NCBI GenBank assembly: GCA_937957845.1
Contig: CALGOD010000189.1
Location: 1 to 5,841, forward strand
Length of the DNA stretch: 5,841 nucleotides
DNA from: an uncultured Nocardiopsis sp.
GTDB taxonomy: Bacteria; Actinomycetota; Actinomycetes; Streptosporangiales; Streptosporangiaceae
Direction of reading: 5' to 3'
Position numbers and translations under genes: made by a program. The notes below the pieces were generated by a model. That model saw only the letters and a program-made list of their open reading frames with translations, was not told where the DNA came from and did no database searches. This document shows, one piece after another, positions 1-5,819 of the stretch (its first letter is position 1; every line of letters begins with the position of its first letter).

Positions 1-223
1 CCGGGCGGGGGGTTGGACCCGGAAAAGGCCCGAACATCCAGTAGACAACGGTCTTCCGAGCTCGCCGCCGACGGGACGGAGCCGGTCCGAAGGGTGGCGC
101 GGGCCTTTTCCGCGTCCCCCCATATGCTGACCGCGAGCACTTCACCAGTCAGCGGAAAGCGAGCATCCCACGTGGTCGCCGAGCACACCGATCAGGGCCA
201 TGCCCCCGGCTCCGACAGGCCCT

Positions 224-237
224 CGCCGGAACCGGCG
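224..237. repeat. 14-base palindrome just upstream of the lnt ribosome binding site
   Basis: CGCCGG and CCGGCG are separated by AA, so the arms are perfect. As RNA this could fold with a four-base loop, 4 bases before the GGGAG at 242-246. It could be a leader hairpin affecting lnt translation or a protein site, but short GC palindromes are common by chance in such DNA. Confidence 0.3.
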
Positions 238-241
238 GTAC

Positions 242-246
242 GGGAG
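242..246 (+). promoter_or_regulatory. Ribosome binding site supporting the GTG 253 start of lnt
   Basis: GGGAG lies 6 bases before GTG 253, a normal Shine-Dalgarno spacing. The upstream in-frame starts do not have an equally good site: ATG 124 follows a C-run, and GTG 172 has only GGAAAG 12 bases away. This motif decides the start chosen for lnt. Confidence 0.55.
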
Positions 247-252
247 CGTGCG

Positions 253-1866
253 GTGACCCCGACGCGCTCCCATGTCCTCACGCCGGGACACCGGTGGGGG
301 CGCGCCGACATGCTGTGGCGCGTCCTGGCCGCGGTCGGATCGGGTCTGGCCCAACTCCTCGCGCTGCCACCGTACGGCCTGTGGTGGCTGGGACCGCTCA
401 GCGCCGCCCTGCTCGCCTTCGCCGTCGCCGGGACCCGTGTGCGCGACGCCGCCTGGCTCGGCGCTCTGTCCGGGGCCACGCTCATGGTGCCGTTGGTGCG
501 CTGGCAGGACATCTTCGGCATCGACGTGTGGCTGGTCATCGCGGCCGCCGAGACCGTGTACTTCCTTCCCATGGCGATGGGGCTGACACTGGTCATGAGA
601 CTGCCCGGGTGGCCGGTGTGGACCGCCGCCCTGTGGGTGCTCCAGGAGGCGGTGCGCGCCCGCTGGCCACTAGGAGGTTTCCCCTGGGGCAAACTCGCCT
701 TCGCGCAACCCGACACGCCCTTCGTCGGCTACGCGGCACTGGGGTCCTCGGCTCTGGTCTCCTTCGCCGTCGCCCTCACCGGCGGACTCCTGCTGTGGAG
801 CGCGCTGCGCGCGTCCCGTGCCCTGAGTCCAGCCTCGAGGGGCCTCGGCGCCCAGGGACACGGCCGTGACGCCAGGGCCATGGTGGGGGCCGTCGTCGGC
901 CTCGCGGCCGGTGTCGCGGTCGTCGCGGGAGGACTCCTGGCCCCGGCGATCGGCCGTCCGACGGCCACCGACACCGTCACGGTCGGCATGGTCCAGGGCA
1001 ACGTGCCCAACGTCGGCGAGATGTCCATCCTCGGTGAGCGCATGCAGGTCCTGAACAACCACGCCCAGGGCGTGCACGAGCTCGCCGCCGCGGTCCGGGC
1101 CGGAGAGTATCCCCGGCCCGACATGGTGCTGCTGCCCGAGAACGCCAGCGACATCGACCCCTTCCGCGACCCCGTGGCATGGGAGACCATCGACGACGCC
1201 GCGGCCGACGCGGGCGTGCCGCTGTTGTGGGGGATGAGCCGTTTCAACGACGACGGCACCCGCCACGTCAGCAGTGTGGTCTGGGATCCCGTGGAGGGAC
1301 CGGGGCAGGTCTACGACAAGCGCTACCTCGTGCCCTTCGGCGAGTACATCCCCTACCGCGACTTCTTCACGCGTTTCGTGGACCGTCTGCGGCAGGTCGC
1401 CTCCGACGCGGTCCCGGGCACCGAGCCCGGTGCGTTGGAGGTCGCCGGGAGCACGGTGGCCGTCGGTATCTGTTTCGACGTGGCCTTCGACCCTCCGGTA
1501 CGTGAGGCGGTGGCCTCCGGTGGGGGGATCATCGTGATCCCCACCAACAACGCCAACTACAACTTCACCGGCCAGACCGACCAACAGCTGGCCATCACGC
1601 GGTTGCGCGCCGTGGAGCACGGACGCCCCGCGGTGGTCGTCTCGACCAGCGGCGTCAGCGCGGTGGTCGCCCCCGACGGGACCCTCGACTACACCTCAGA
1701 GGAGGGTGTGGCCGACATCCACGTCGCACGACTGCGGGCCATGGAGGGCACGACCGTCGCCACCCGGCTCGGTGTGGCGCCCGAGGCCCTGCTCAGCGTG
1801 GTGGGGGCGGTCTCGGTCGCCGTCGTCGTGGTGCTCGGCCGGCGAGGAAGGACCCGGCGCGCCTGA
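253..1866 (+). CDS. lnt: Apolipoprotein N-acyltransferase (Lnt)
   Basis: Lnt is an integral membrane enzyme that transfers an acyl chain from phospholipid to the N-terminal cysteine of diacylated, signal-cleaved lipoproteins, the last step of lipoprotein maturation. From GTG 253 the protein is 537 residues, close to the usual family length. The N-terminal half (about 20-245) is a run of hydrophobic membrane segments and includes the conserved GGFPW motif at 141-145. The C-terminal half (about 270-500) is a carbon-nitrogen hydrolase domain with the expected catalytic triad: Glu296 (LLPENAS), Lys356 (DKRYLVPFGEY) and Cys407 (VGICFD). Glu364 matches the essential loop glutamate of E. coli Lnt. 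A final membrane segment (about 505-528) precedes an Arg-rich tail. The residues after Cys407 are Phe-Asp where E. coli has Tyr-Glu. No polyprenol-phosphate mannose synthase domain is fused, unlike mycobacterial Ppm1. Family identity is secure. The start is less so, and ATG 124 would give 580 residues. Confidence 0.93.
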   Translation: MTPTRSHVLTPGHRWGRADMLWRVLAAVGSGLAQLLALPPYGLWWLGPLSAALLAFAVAGTRVRDAAWLGALSGATLMVPLVRWQDIFGIDVWLVIAAAETVYFLPMAMGLTLVMRLPGWPVWTAALWVLQEAVRARWPLGGFPWGKLAFAQPDTPFVGYAALGSSALVSFAVALTGGLLLWSALRASRALSPASRGLGAQGHGRDARAMVGAVVGLAAGVAVVAGGLLAPAIGRPTATDTVTVGMVQGNVPNVGEMSILGERMQVLNNHAQGVHELAAAVRAGEYPRPDMVLLPENASDIDPFRDPVAWETIDDAAADAGVPLLWGMSRFNDDGTRHVSSVVWDPVEGPGQVYDKRYLVPFGEYIPYRDFFTRFVDRLRQVASDAVPGTEPGALEVAGSTVAVGICFDVAFDPPVREAVASGGGIIVIPTNNANYNFTGQTDQQLAITRLRAVEHGRPAVVVSTSGVSAVVAPDGTLDYTSEEGVADIHVARLRAMEGTTVATRLGVAPEALLSVVGAVSVAVVVVLGRRGRTRRA

Positions 1867-1939
1867 GCGCGAGGGAACCTCTGGGCCCGCGTGAGCGTTC
1901 TCGCGAGGGGAAGGACTCCCGTTTTCGGCCGACGACCCT

Positions 1940-1944
1940 GAGGA
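1940..1944 (+). promoter_or_regulatory. Ribosome binding site of fxsA
   Basis: GAGGA, with its core at 1940-1943, sits about 10 bases before ATG 1954 and supports that start. The 87-base lnt-fxsA gap otherwise shows only a weak 4-bp hairpin (GGGA 1908-1911 with TCCC 1917-1920) followed by GTTTT. That is too small to call a terminator, so read-through from lnt is likely. Confidence 0.5.
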
Positions 1945-1953
1945 TGGTTCCGC

Positions 1954-2487
1954 ATGCCACTGCTGACCGTGCCGGCGCTGATGGCGCTGCCCTTCGTGGA
2001 AGTGTGGCTGATGATCGTGGTCGGCGGCTGGATCGGCGTGCCGTGGACACTGGCGGCACTGGTCTCGTCGATGGTCCTGGGCGTGGCCGTACTACGCCGG
2101 GCGGGCACCCGGGCCTTCCGGGACGCAGACCGGGCCATGAGCTCGGGAGAGCCGCCGCGCGGAGGCCTCCTCGACCCGCTCATGCTCATGGCGGGCGGTG
2201 TCCTGCTCGTCGTCCCCGGGTTCGTCACGGCCGTACTGGGACTGTTGATGGTGTTGCCCTTCACCCGACCCGTGCTGCGCTGGGTGTTCGCCGGCTGGGC
2301 CCAGCGGCGTGTACGGCGGATGCGGGAGAGGATGGAGGAGGAGTTCGTCGTCGGGGGCGCCACCGTGCCGGGAGCGGGCGCCTACACCGGGGCGGGGGGC
2401 TTCGGCCCCCGCCCCGGCGCCGACGACGCCTCCCGGACCGACCGGGGCCGTGTCATCCAGGCCCGTTTCGAGCCCGAGGACGAGTGA
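1954..2487 (+). CDS. fxsA: FxsA family membrane protein
   Basis: This is a 177-residue small membrane protein. FxsA of E. coli is known because its overproduction relieves F-plasmid exclusion of phage T7; the normal cellular role is not established. Visible features are a hydrophobic N-terminal segment with the conserved glutamate (FVEVW, Glu16), a second segment at about 32-48 ending in the typical LRRAGTRAF, and a short polar loop (SGEPP). A hydrophobic hairpin at about 74-102 carries the family motif AGG-LL--PGF (80-90) and ends in LPFTRP. A basic stretch (about 117-126) and a Gly-rich acidic tail ending in EPEDE follow, as in other actinobacterial members. In the motif usually read as PGF-TD--G, Asp is replaced by Ala93 (PGFVTAVLG, 88-96). 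The gene follows lnt on the same strand and may be co-transcribed with it. Downstream it converges on the deaminase gene. Confidence 0.9.
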   Translation: MPLLTVPALMALPFVEVWLMIVVGGWIGVPWTLAALVSSMVLGVAVLRRAGTRAFRDADRAMSSGEPPRGGLLDPLMLMAGGVLLVVPGFVTAVLGLLMVLPFTRPVLRWVFAGWAQRRVRRMRERMEEEFVVGGATVPGAGAYTGAGGFGPRPGADDASRTDRGRVIQARFEPEDE

Positions 2488-2503
2488 CCCGGTCCCGGGT
2501 TCA
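2485..2503. terminator. Shared hairpin across the convergent stop codons
   Basis: The arms are ACCCGG (2487-2492) and CCGGGT (2495-2500). With one bulged T, the pairing extends through both stop codons, TGA of fxsA (2485-2487) and the reverse-complement TGA of the deaminase (2501-2503). The position between two tail-to-tail genes 13 bases apart suggests a bidirectional terminator. It has no T-tract, and the stem is short, so activity is inferred. Confidence 0.4.
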
Positions 2504-2980
2504 CCCCCGGCCGTGGAAGCGGGCCTGGAGGGCGCGCACCTCCTCGGACAGGGAGTCCACCGGGCCGTCCACGGTGACTCCGGGTACGACCTCGTTGATC
2601 GGCAGGGCCCGCACCGGAGCCGGGGGCAGACCCCACTCCTTCGACCACGAGACCAGCTGGGCCGAGGAACTGGCGTACACGATCCGTCCCAGACCCGCCC
2701 AGCCGTGCGCGGCCGCGCACATGGGGCAGTGCTCGCCGGAGGTGTAGACGGTCGCCTCCGCGCGCTCGGCCGGACTCATGTGGTTCGCGGACCATCGGGC
2801 GATCGCGAACTCCGGATGCCGGGTGCCGTCACCGCCGGCGACGTGGTTGTGGTCCTCGAACAGGACCTCGCCGTCCGCGCCCACCAGTACCGAGCCGAAC
2901 GGTTCGTCCCCCTTCTCCAATGCCTGGGCGGCCAGCTCCACCGCGCGCCTCAGATGCCGCAGGTCGGTCTCGTCCACCAT
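2501..2980 (-). CDS. Nucleoside deaminase (zinc-dependent cytidine deaminase superfamily)
   Basis: This is a 159-residue soluble enzyme of the CMP/dCMP deaminase fold, which hydrolytically removes an amino group from a nucleobase or nucleoside using zinc-bound water. Visible elements are PFGS at 27-30, DHNH at 43-46, and a zinc/proton-donor motif HPEFA with His55 (ligand) and Glu57 (proton shuttle). A second motif, SGEHCPMCAAA, provides zinc ligands Cys85 and Cys88. VYASSSAQL follows at 101-109. The His-Pro-Glu and His-Cys-Pro-Met-Cys versions differ from the common HAE and PCPMC of TadA and GuaD, so this looks like a separate subfamily. The substrate (guanine, cytosine, adenosine or other) cannot be read from sequence. 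The chosen start is ATG 2980, because the upstream ATG 2995 overlaps the ribosome binding site. The gene lies downstream of the ATPase gene on the same strand, 46 bases away across a strong inverted repeat. Confidence 0.88.
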   Translation of the reverse strand: MVDETDLRHLRRAVELAAQALEKGDEPFGSVLVGADGEVLFEDHNHVAGGDGTRHPEFAIARWSANHMSPAERAEATVYTSGEHCPMCAAAHGWAGLGRIVYASSSAQLVSWSKEWGLPPAPVRALPINEVVPGVTVDGPVDSLSEEVRALQARFHGRG

Positions 2981-2986
2981 GTCTCT

Positions 2987-2993
2987 CTCCTCC
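2987..2993 (-). promoter_or_regulatory. Ribosome binding site fixing the deaminase start
   Basis: On the minus strand GGAGGAG (2993 down to 2987), with core GGAGG, ends 8 bases before ATG 2980. The alternative ATG at 2995 overlaps this site and has no good site of its own. The five residues it would add (MEERD) are simply the translated Shine-Dalgarno sequence. Confidence 0.75.
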
Positions 2994-3003
2994 ATACGTG
3001 GTC

Positions 3004-3024
3004 ACTCGGGCCCGGGGCCCGAGT
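3004..3024 (-). terminator. 10-bp inverted repeat downstream of the ATPase gene
   Basis: ACTCGGGCCC (3004-3013) and GGGCCCGAGT (3015-3024) are perfect arms around a single base. As RNA this would form a 7-8 bp, nearly all-GC stem with a small loop, starting 2 bases after the ATPase stop codon. No U-tract follows, as is common for actinobacterial hairpins. It could end ATPase transcription or attenuate read-through into the deaminase, whose start is about 24 bases further on. Confidence 0.55.
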
Positions 3025-3026
3025 TC

Positions 3027-5648
3027 TCAGACCGGTTCGAAGGTGTGCCTCTCGGACTCCTCCCCGGGACGCCCGCTCTGTGGCGTCCGGGAGCGGGCGG
3101 TCATCCGGTCGTCCGTCACACGGATCACCGTGATCACCACGATCGCCGCACAGGCCACCGCCAGTGCGGTGAACACCTTGGTCGGGTCGCTCACGTCCAG
3201 GTCGAAGAACCACTGTCCCAGTGGCGTCACCATGGCCAGCGTCAGCAGACCCACCATGGAACCCACCAGCAGCACCTTCCACCACACGTAGGGTCTGGCC
3301 ACCAGGAGCAGGACCCACAACGTCGTCGCGCACAGCGTGATCACCACCGCGGTCCGGTCCGCCGGTTCGGGGACCGTCCGCCCGCCCAACACCAGCAGAT
3401 AGGTGGTCACGGCCGCGAACCCGGCCACCAGACCGGAGGGGATCGCCAACCGCAGCGTCCGCAGCACGAACCCCGGACGGGCGATGTCGGTGTTGGGCGC
3501 CAACGCCAGGAAGAACGACGGGATGCCGAAGGTCACGGCGTTGATCAGCGTCGCGTGACGCGGGAAGAACGGGTAGGCCACCGCGAGCAGTCCCACGATC
3601 GTGGCCAGCGTCATCGTGTACACGGTCTTGGTCAGGAACAGGCCGGCCACCCGCTCGATGTTGCCGATCACCCGACGCCCCTCGGCGACCACGCGTGGCA
3701 ACACCGCGAAGCGGTCGTCGAGCAGCACGAGCTGGGCCACCGAGCGCGACGCCGGGCTTCCCGAGCCCATCGCCACGCCGATGTCGGCCTCCTTCAACGC
3801 CAGCACGTCGTTGACGCCGTCACCGGTCATCGCCACCGTGTGCCCGCGCCCGCGCAGACCTTTGACCATGTCGCGCTTGTGTTCGGGGCCGACCCTGCCG
3901 AACACCGCGTGCTCCTCCACCGTGCGGGCGAGCTCGCCATCGTCCTCGGACAGTCTCCGCGCGTCCACCGGACGCTCCGACCCCGGCAGGCGCAGCTCAC
4001 GGCCCACGGCGCCCACCGAGGCCGCGTGGTCGCCCGAGACGATCTTGACCTCCACCCCCTGCTCGGCGAAGTAGTCCAAGGTCGGGCCGGCGTCCGCGCG
4101 CACCTTCTGGTCCAGTACCACCAACGACACGGGCACCACCGTGCCCGGAGCGTCCTCGGAGTCCACCCTGGCCGAGGTCCGGGCCAGCAACAACACCCGA
4201 TGGCCCTGGGCCCCCAGGCGGGCGGCCTCGTCCGCCGCGGGATCCCCTGACGCGGCCAGGACGTCGGCCGCCCCCAGAACCCAGTGCTCCTCGCCCCCCG
4301 GGACCGCGAAACTCGCCCCGCTCCATTTGCGGGCCGAGGAGAACGGGGCCAGAGCCGTCACGGGCCAGTCCGGTGCGGCCTGACCCGTGGCCTCACATCC
4401 CCGGGCGATCGCCGCCATGCTCGCGTTGTGGTCCGGGTCGACGGCGGCCAGAGCGGTCAGGACGCGGGCCGGCGCCGGCCCGTCGCCGTACCCGCCCAGG
4501 TCCCGGATCTCGGCCAATCTCATGCCCGCTTCGGTCAGCGTGCCGGTCTTGTCGGTGCACACCACGTCCACGCGCGCCAGCCCCTCGATCGCCGGCAGTT
4601 CCTGCACCAGGCAGTTGTGCCGCCCCAACCGGACCACCCCGACCGCGAACGCGATGCTGGTGAGCAGGATCAGCCCCTCGGGGATCATCGACACCAGGGC
4701 CGCCACCATGCCGCGTAGCGCGTCCGCCAGCGGACCGGACAGCTGTCCGCCCGCGGTGGGGTCCTCCAGGCTCACGTGTCCGCCCATGAACAGCTGGCTG
4801 TAGATCAGGAGTCCCCCGATGGGGAACAGGGCGTAGGTGATCCAGGTCAGGATCCTGTCGATGCCCGAACGCAGTTCCGAGTGCACGAGCGAGAACCGGC
4901 TCGCCTCCTCGGCCAGACGTGCCGCGTAGGCGTGCCTTCCCACCTTGGTGGCCCGGAACCGGCCGGTGCCCGCCACCACGAAGCTGCCCGACATCACCGT
5001 GTCCCCGGCGAGCTTGACGACCGGGTCGGCCTCGCCGGTCAGCAACGACTCGTCGACCTCCAACCCGCCCGCCCAGGTGACCGTGCCGTCGACCACGATC
5101 TGGTCGCCCACGCCCACCTCCAGGATCTCGTCCAGAACGATCTCCTGAGTGGCCACTCGGGTGACGGCTCCGTCACGCAACACCCGAGGGCGCGCGGCGT
5201 TGACGATGGCGAGCCTGTCCAGGGTGCGTTTGGCCCGCAGTTCCTGCACGATGCCGATGAGCGTGTTGATGAGGATGACCATCGCGAACAGCCCGTCCTG
5301 CACCGGGCCGATCACGGCGATGATGGAGAACAGCACCGCGATCATCGCGTTGATACGGGTGAACACGTTCGCGCGGACGATCTGGGCGAACGTCCGACTG
5401 GCGCGTACCGGCACGTCGTTGGTCCGGCCGGTGGCGACGCGCTCGGCGACCTCGCCGCTGCTCAGCCCCGACTCGTCCGGAGGGTCGAGCGGTCCGGACC
5501 GGCCGTTCACGGCGCTTCGCGCGGTGTCGATGCCGGGAGATCGGGAATCGGAGCCCGCGGACGGGTCCATGACGGTCGGGGCGGCCCCCTGGGTCCCGTC
5601 CGCGGTGCTCTGCGCACCGTTCACGGGCCGGTCGGGTTGTTCGGGCAC
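3027..5648 (-). CDS. ctpE: Cation-transporting P-type ATPase, CtpE-like
   Basis: This is an 873-residue membrane pump that uses ATP through an aspartyl-phosphate intermediate. It resembles mycobacterial CtpE, reported as a calcium transporter; the ion moved here is inferred. In order: a polar Pro/Ser/Gly-rich N-terminus (about 1-60), two membrane segments (about 100-136), an actuator domain with TGEA at 204-207, and segments 3 and 4 with PEGL at 323-326. The phosphorylation motif DKTGT has Asp366, after the CtpE-type LVQELPAIEGLARVDVV. The nucleotide-binding KWSG is at 441-444, followed by SGDH (538-541) and TGDGVND (608-614). Six C-terminal membrane segments (about 665-845) and a charged tail follow. 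No N-terminal heavy-metal-binding CxxC domain is present, which argues against a copper or cadmium pump. Start GTG 5648 lies 5 bases after AGGAG. GTG 5654 overlaps that site, and ATG 5570 would give 847 residues. The polar termini make it longer than the roughly 800 residues usual for CtpE. Confidence 0.9.
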   Translation of the reverse strand: MPEQPDRPVNGAQSTADGTQGAAPTVMDPSAGSDSRSPGIDTARSAVNGRSGPLDPPDESGLSSGEVAERVATGRTNDVPVRASRTFAQIVRANVFTRINAMIAVLFSIIAVIGPVQDGLFAMVILINTLIGIVQELRAKRTLDRLAIVNAARPRVLRDGAVTRVATQEIVLDEILEVGVGDQIVVDGTVTWAGGLEVDESLLTGEADPVVKLAGDTVMSGSFVVAGTGRFRATKVGRHAYAARLAEEASRFSLVHSELRSGIDRILTWITYALFPIGGLLIYSQLFMGGHVSLEDPTAGGQLSGPLADALRGMVAALVSMIPEGLILLTSIAFAVGVVRLGRHNCLVQELPAIEGLARVDVVCTDKTGTLTEAGMRLAEIRDLGGYGDGPAPARVLTALAAVDPDHNASMAAIARGCEATGQAAPDWPVTALAPFSSARKWSGASFAVPGGEEHWVLGAADVLAASGDPAADEAARLGAQGHRVLLLARTSARVDSEDAPGTVVPVSLVVLDQKVRADAGPTLDYFAEQGVEVKIVSGDHAASVGAVGRELRLPGSERPVDARRLSEDDGELARTVEEHAVFGRVGPEHKRDMVKGLRGRGHTVAMTGDGVNDVLALKEADIGVAMGSGSPASRSVAQLVLLDDRFAVLPRVVAEGRRVIGNIERVAGLFLTKTVYTMTLATIVGLLAVAYPFFPRHATLINAVTFGIPSFFLALAPNTDIARPGFVLRTLRLAIPSGLVAGFAAVTTYLLVLGGRTVPEPADRTAVVITLCATTLWVLLLVARPYVWWKVLLVGSMVGLLTLAMVTPLGQWFFDLDVSDPTKVFTALAVACAAIVVITVIRVTDDRMTARSRTPQSGRPGEESERHTFEPV

Positions 5649-5653
5649 GCACA

Positions 5654-5658
5654 CTCCT
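5654..5658 (-). promoter_or_regulatory. Ribosome binding site of the ATPase gene
   Basis: On the minus strand AGGAG runs from 5658 to 5654, 5 bases before GTG 5648. It overlaps the first base of GTG 5654, so that upstream codon is unlikely to be the start. Confidence 0.55.
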
Positions 5659-5697
5659 GAGGTGACGAAAGGTCGGGATCGGTCCGGGGCCGCGACG

Positions 5698-5711
5698 CGG
5701 GCGTCCGCCCG
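5698..5711. repeat. Small inverted repeat in the ATPase leader
   Basis: CGGGCG and CGCCCG flank TC with perfect arms. It lies about 50 bases upstream of the ATPase start, so it would be in the mRNA leader if transcription starts near 5737. It could be a leader hairpin or a chance GC palindrome. Confidence 0.3.
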
Positions 5712-5743
5712 GGAAGATCAAACCAGACTCGGGGGAGGAACAA

Positions 5744-5776
5744 AGCCTAGAAGACTCCTGGTACGAGCGCGGTCAG
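5744..5776 (-). promoter_or_regulatory. Possible promoter of the ATPase gene
   Basis: On the minus strand TAGGCT (5749 to 5744) fits the TANNNT form of an actinobacterial -10 box. CTGACC (5776 to 5771) is a possible -35, but the 21-base spacer is longer than usual. This would start transcription near 5737, leaving a leader of about 90 bases. It is a weak call based on position and partial consensus only. Confidence 0.25.
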
Positions 5777-5787
5777 GACCGCCCTCG
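5764..5787. promoter_or_regulatory. 24-bp imperfect palindrome, candidate operator upstream of the ATPase gene
   Basis: CGAGCGCGGTC (5764-5774) and GACCGCCCTCG (5777-5787) are inverted around AG, with one mismatched pair (5768/5783), giving 10 of 11 paired positions. It covers the possible -35 and lies about 115-140 bases upstream of the ATPase start. This size and symmetry suit a dimeric repressor or activator. No regulator gene lies in the window, so the binding protein is unknown. Confidence 0.4.
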
Positions 5788-5804
5788 AATCGGTGTGGTG
5801 GGCG

Positions 5805-5819
5805 CCCCCCACAGGGGGG
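5805..5819. repeat. C6-ACA-G6 hairpin near the right edge
   Basis: CCCCCC (5805-5810), ACA, then GGGGGG within a run of seven G. This could form a six-pair GC stem with a three-base loop. It may be the terminator of a gene beyond the right edge. It has no T-tract in either direction, and what lies beyond 5841 is unknown. Confidence 0.3.

Larger units (their letters stand above)
1..252. other. Left-edge region without a convincing gene, upstream of lnt
   Basis: The lnt reading frame is open through this stretch to the window edge, with possible starts at TTG 13, ATG 124 and GTG 172. Its codons here often end in A or T (for example GAA, CGA, ACA, AGT, AGA, CAA, TCT near the left end), unlike the strongly G/C-ending codons after 253. 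The encoded residues are hydrophilic and low in complexity. I read it as 5' flanking DNA of lnt. It holds an inverted repeat GCTGAC/GTCAGC (126-131 and 148-153) and a 14-base palindrome at 224-237. I found no promoter with well-spaced -35 and -10 boxes. Confidence 0.5.

Noticed and set aside
13..47. Possible promoter TTGGAC (13-18) with TAGACA (42-47)
   Set aside because: The 23-base spacer is far outside the usual 16-19, and nothing else supports it.
670..1620. 316-residue minus-strand open frame within lnt
   Set aside because: It is a shadow of the Lnt membrane and hydrolase domains, has no domain of its own, and is rich in Gly/Val/His/Asp as expected from antisense GC-rich codons.
1908..1925. 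Hairpin GGGA/TCCC followed by GTTTT between lnt and fxsA
   Set aside because: A 4-bp stem and a short T-run are too weak for a terminator, and the genes look co-oriented and co-expressed.
1944..2747. 267-residue plus-strand frame overlapping fxsA in another frame
   Set aside because: Its ATG at 1944 lies in the fxsA ribosome binding site region, the product is Arg/Gly-rich without a domain, and the FxsA frame has clear family motifs.
2778..4250. 490-residue plus-strand open frame antisense to the ATPase and deaminase genes
   Set aside because: It lies opposite well-supported P-type ATPase and deaminase genes, its product is a His/Arg/Gln-rich string with no domain, and long antisense frames are expected in GC-rich coding DNA.
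4776..5660. 294-residue plus-strand open frame antisense to the N-terminal part of the ATPase
   Set aside because: Composition is repetitive Arg/Gly/Asp/His with no recognisable fold. It mirrors the ATPase codons and has no independent support.
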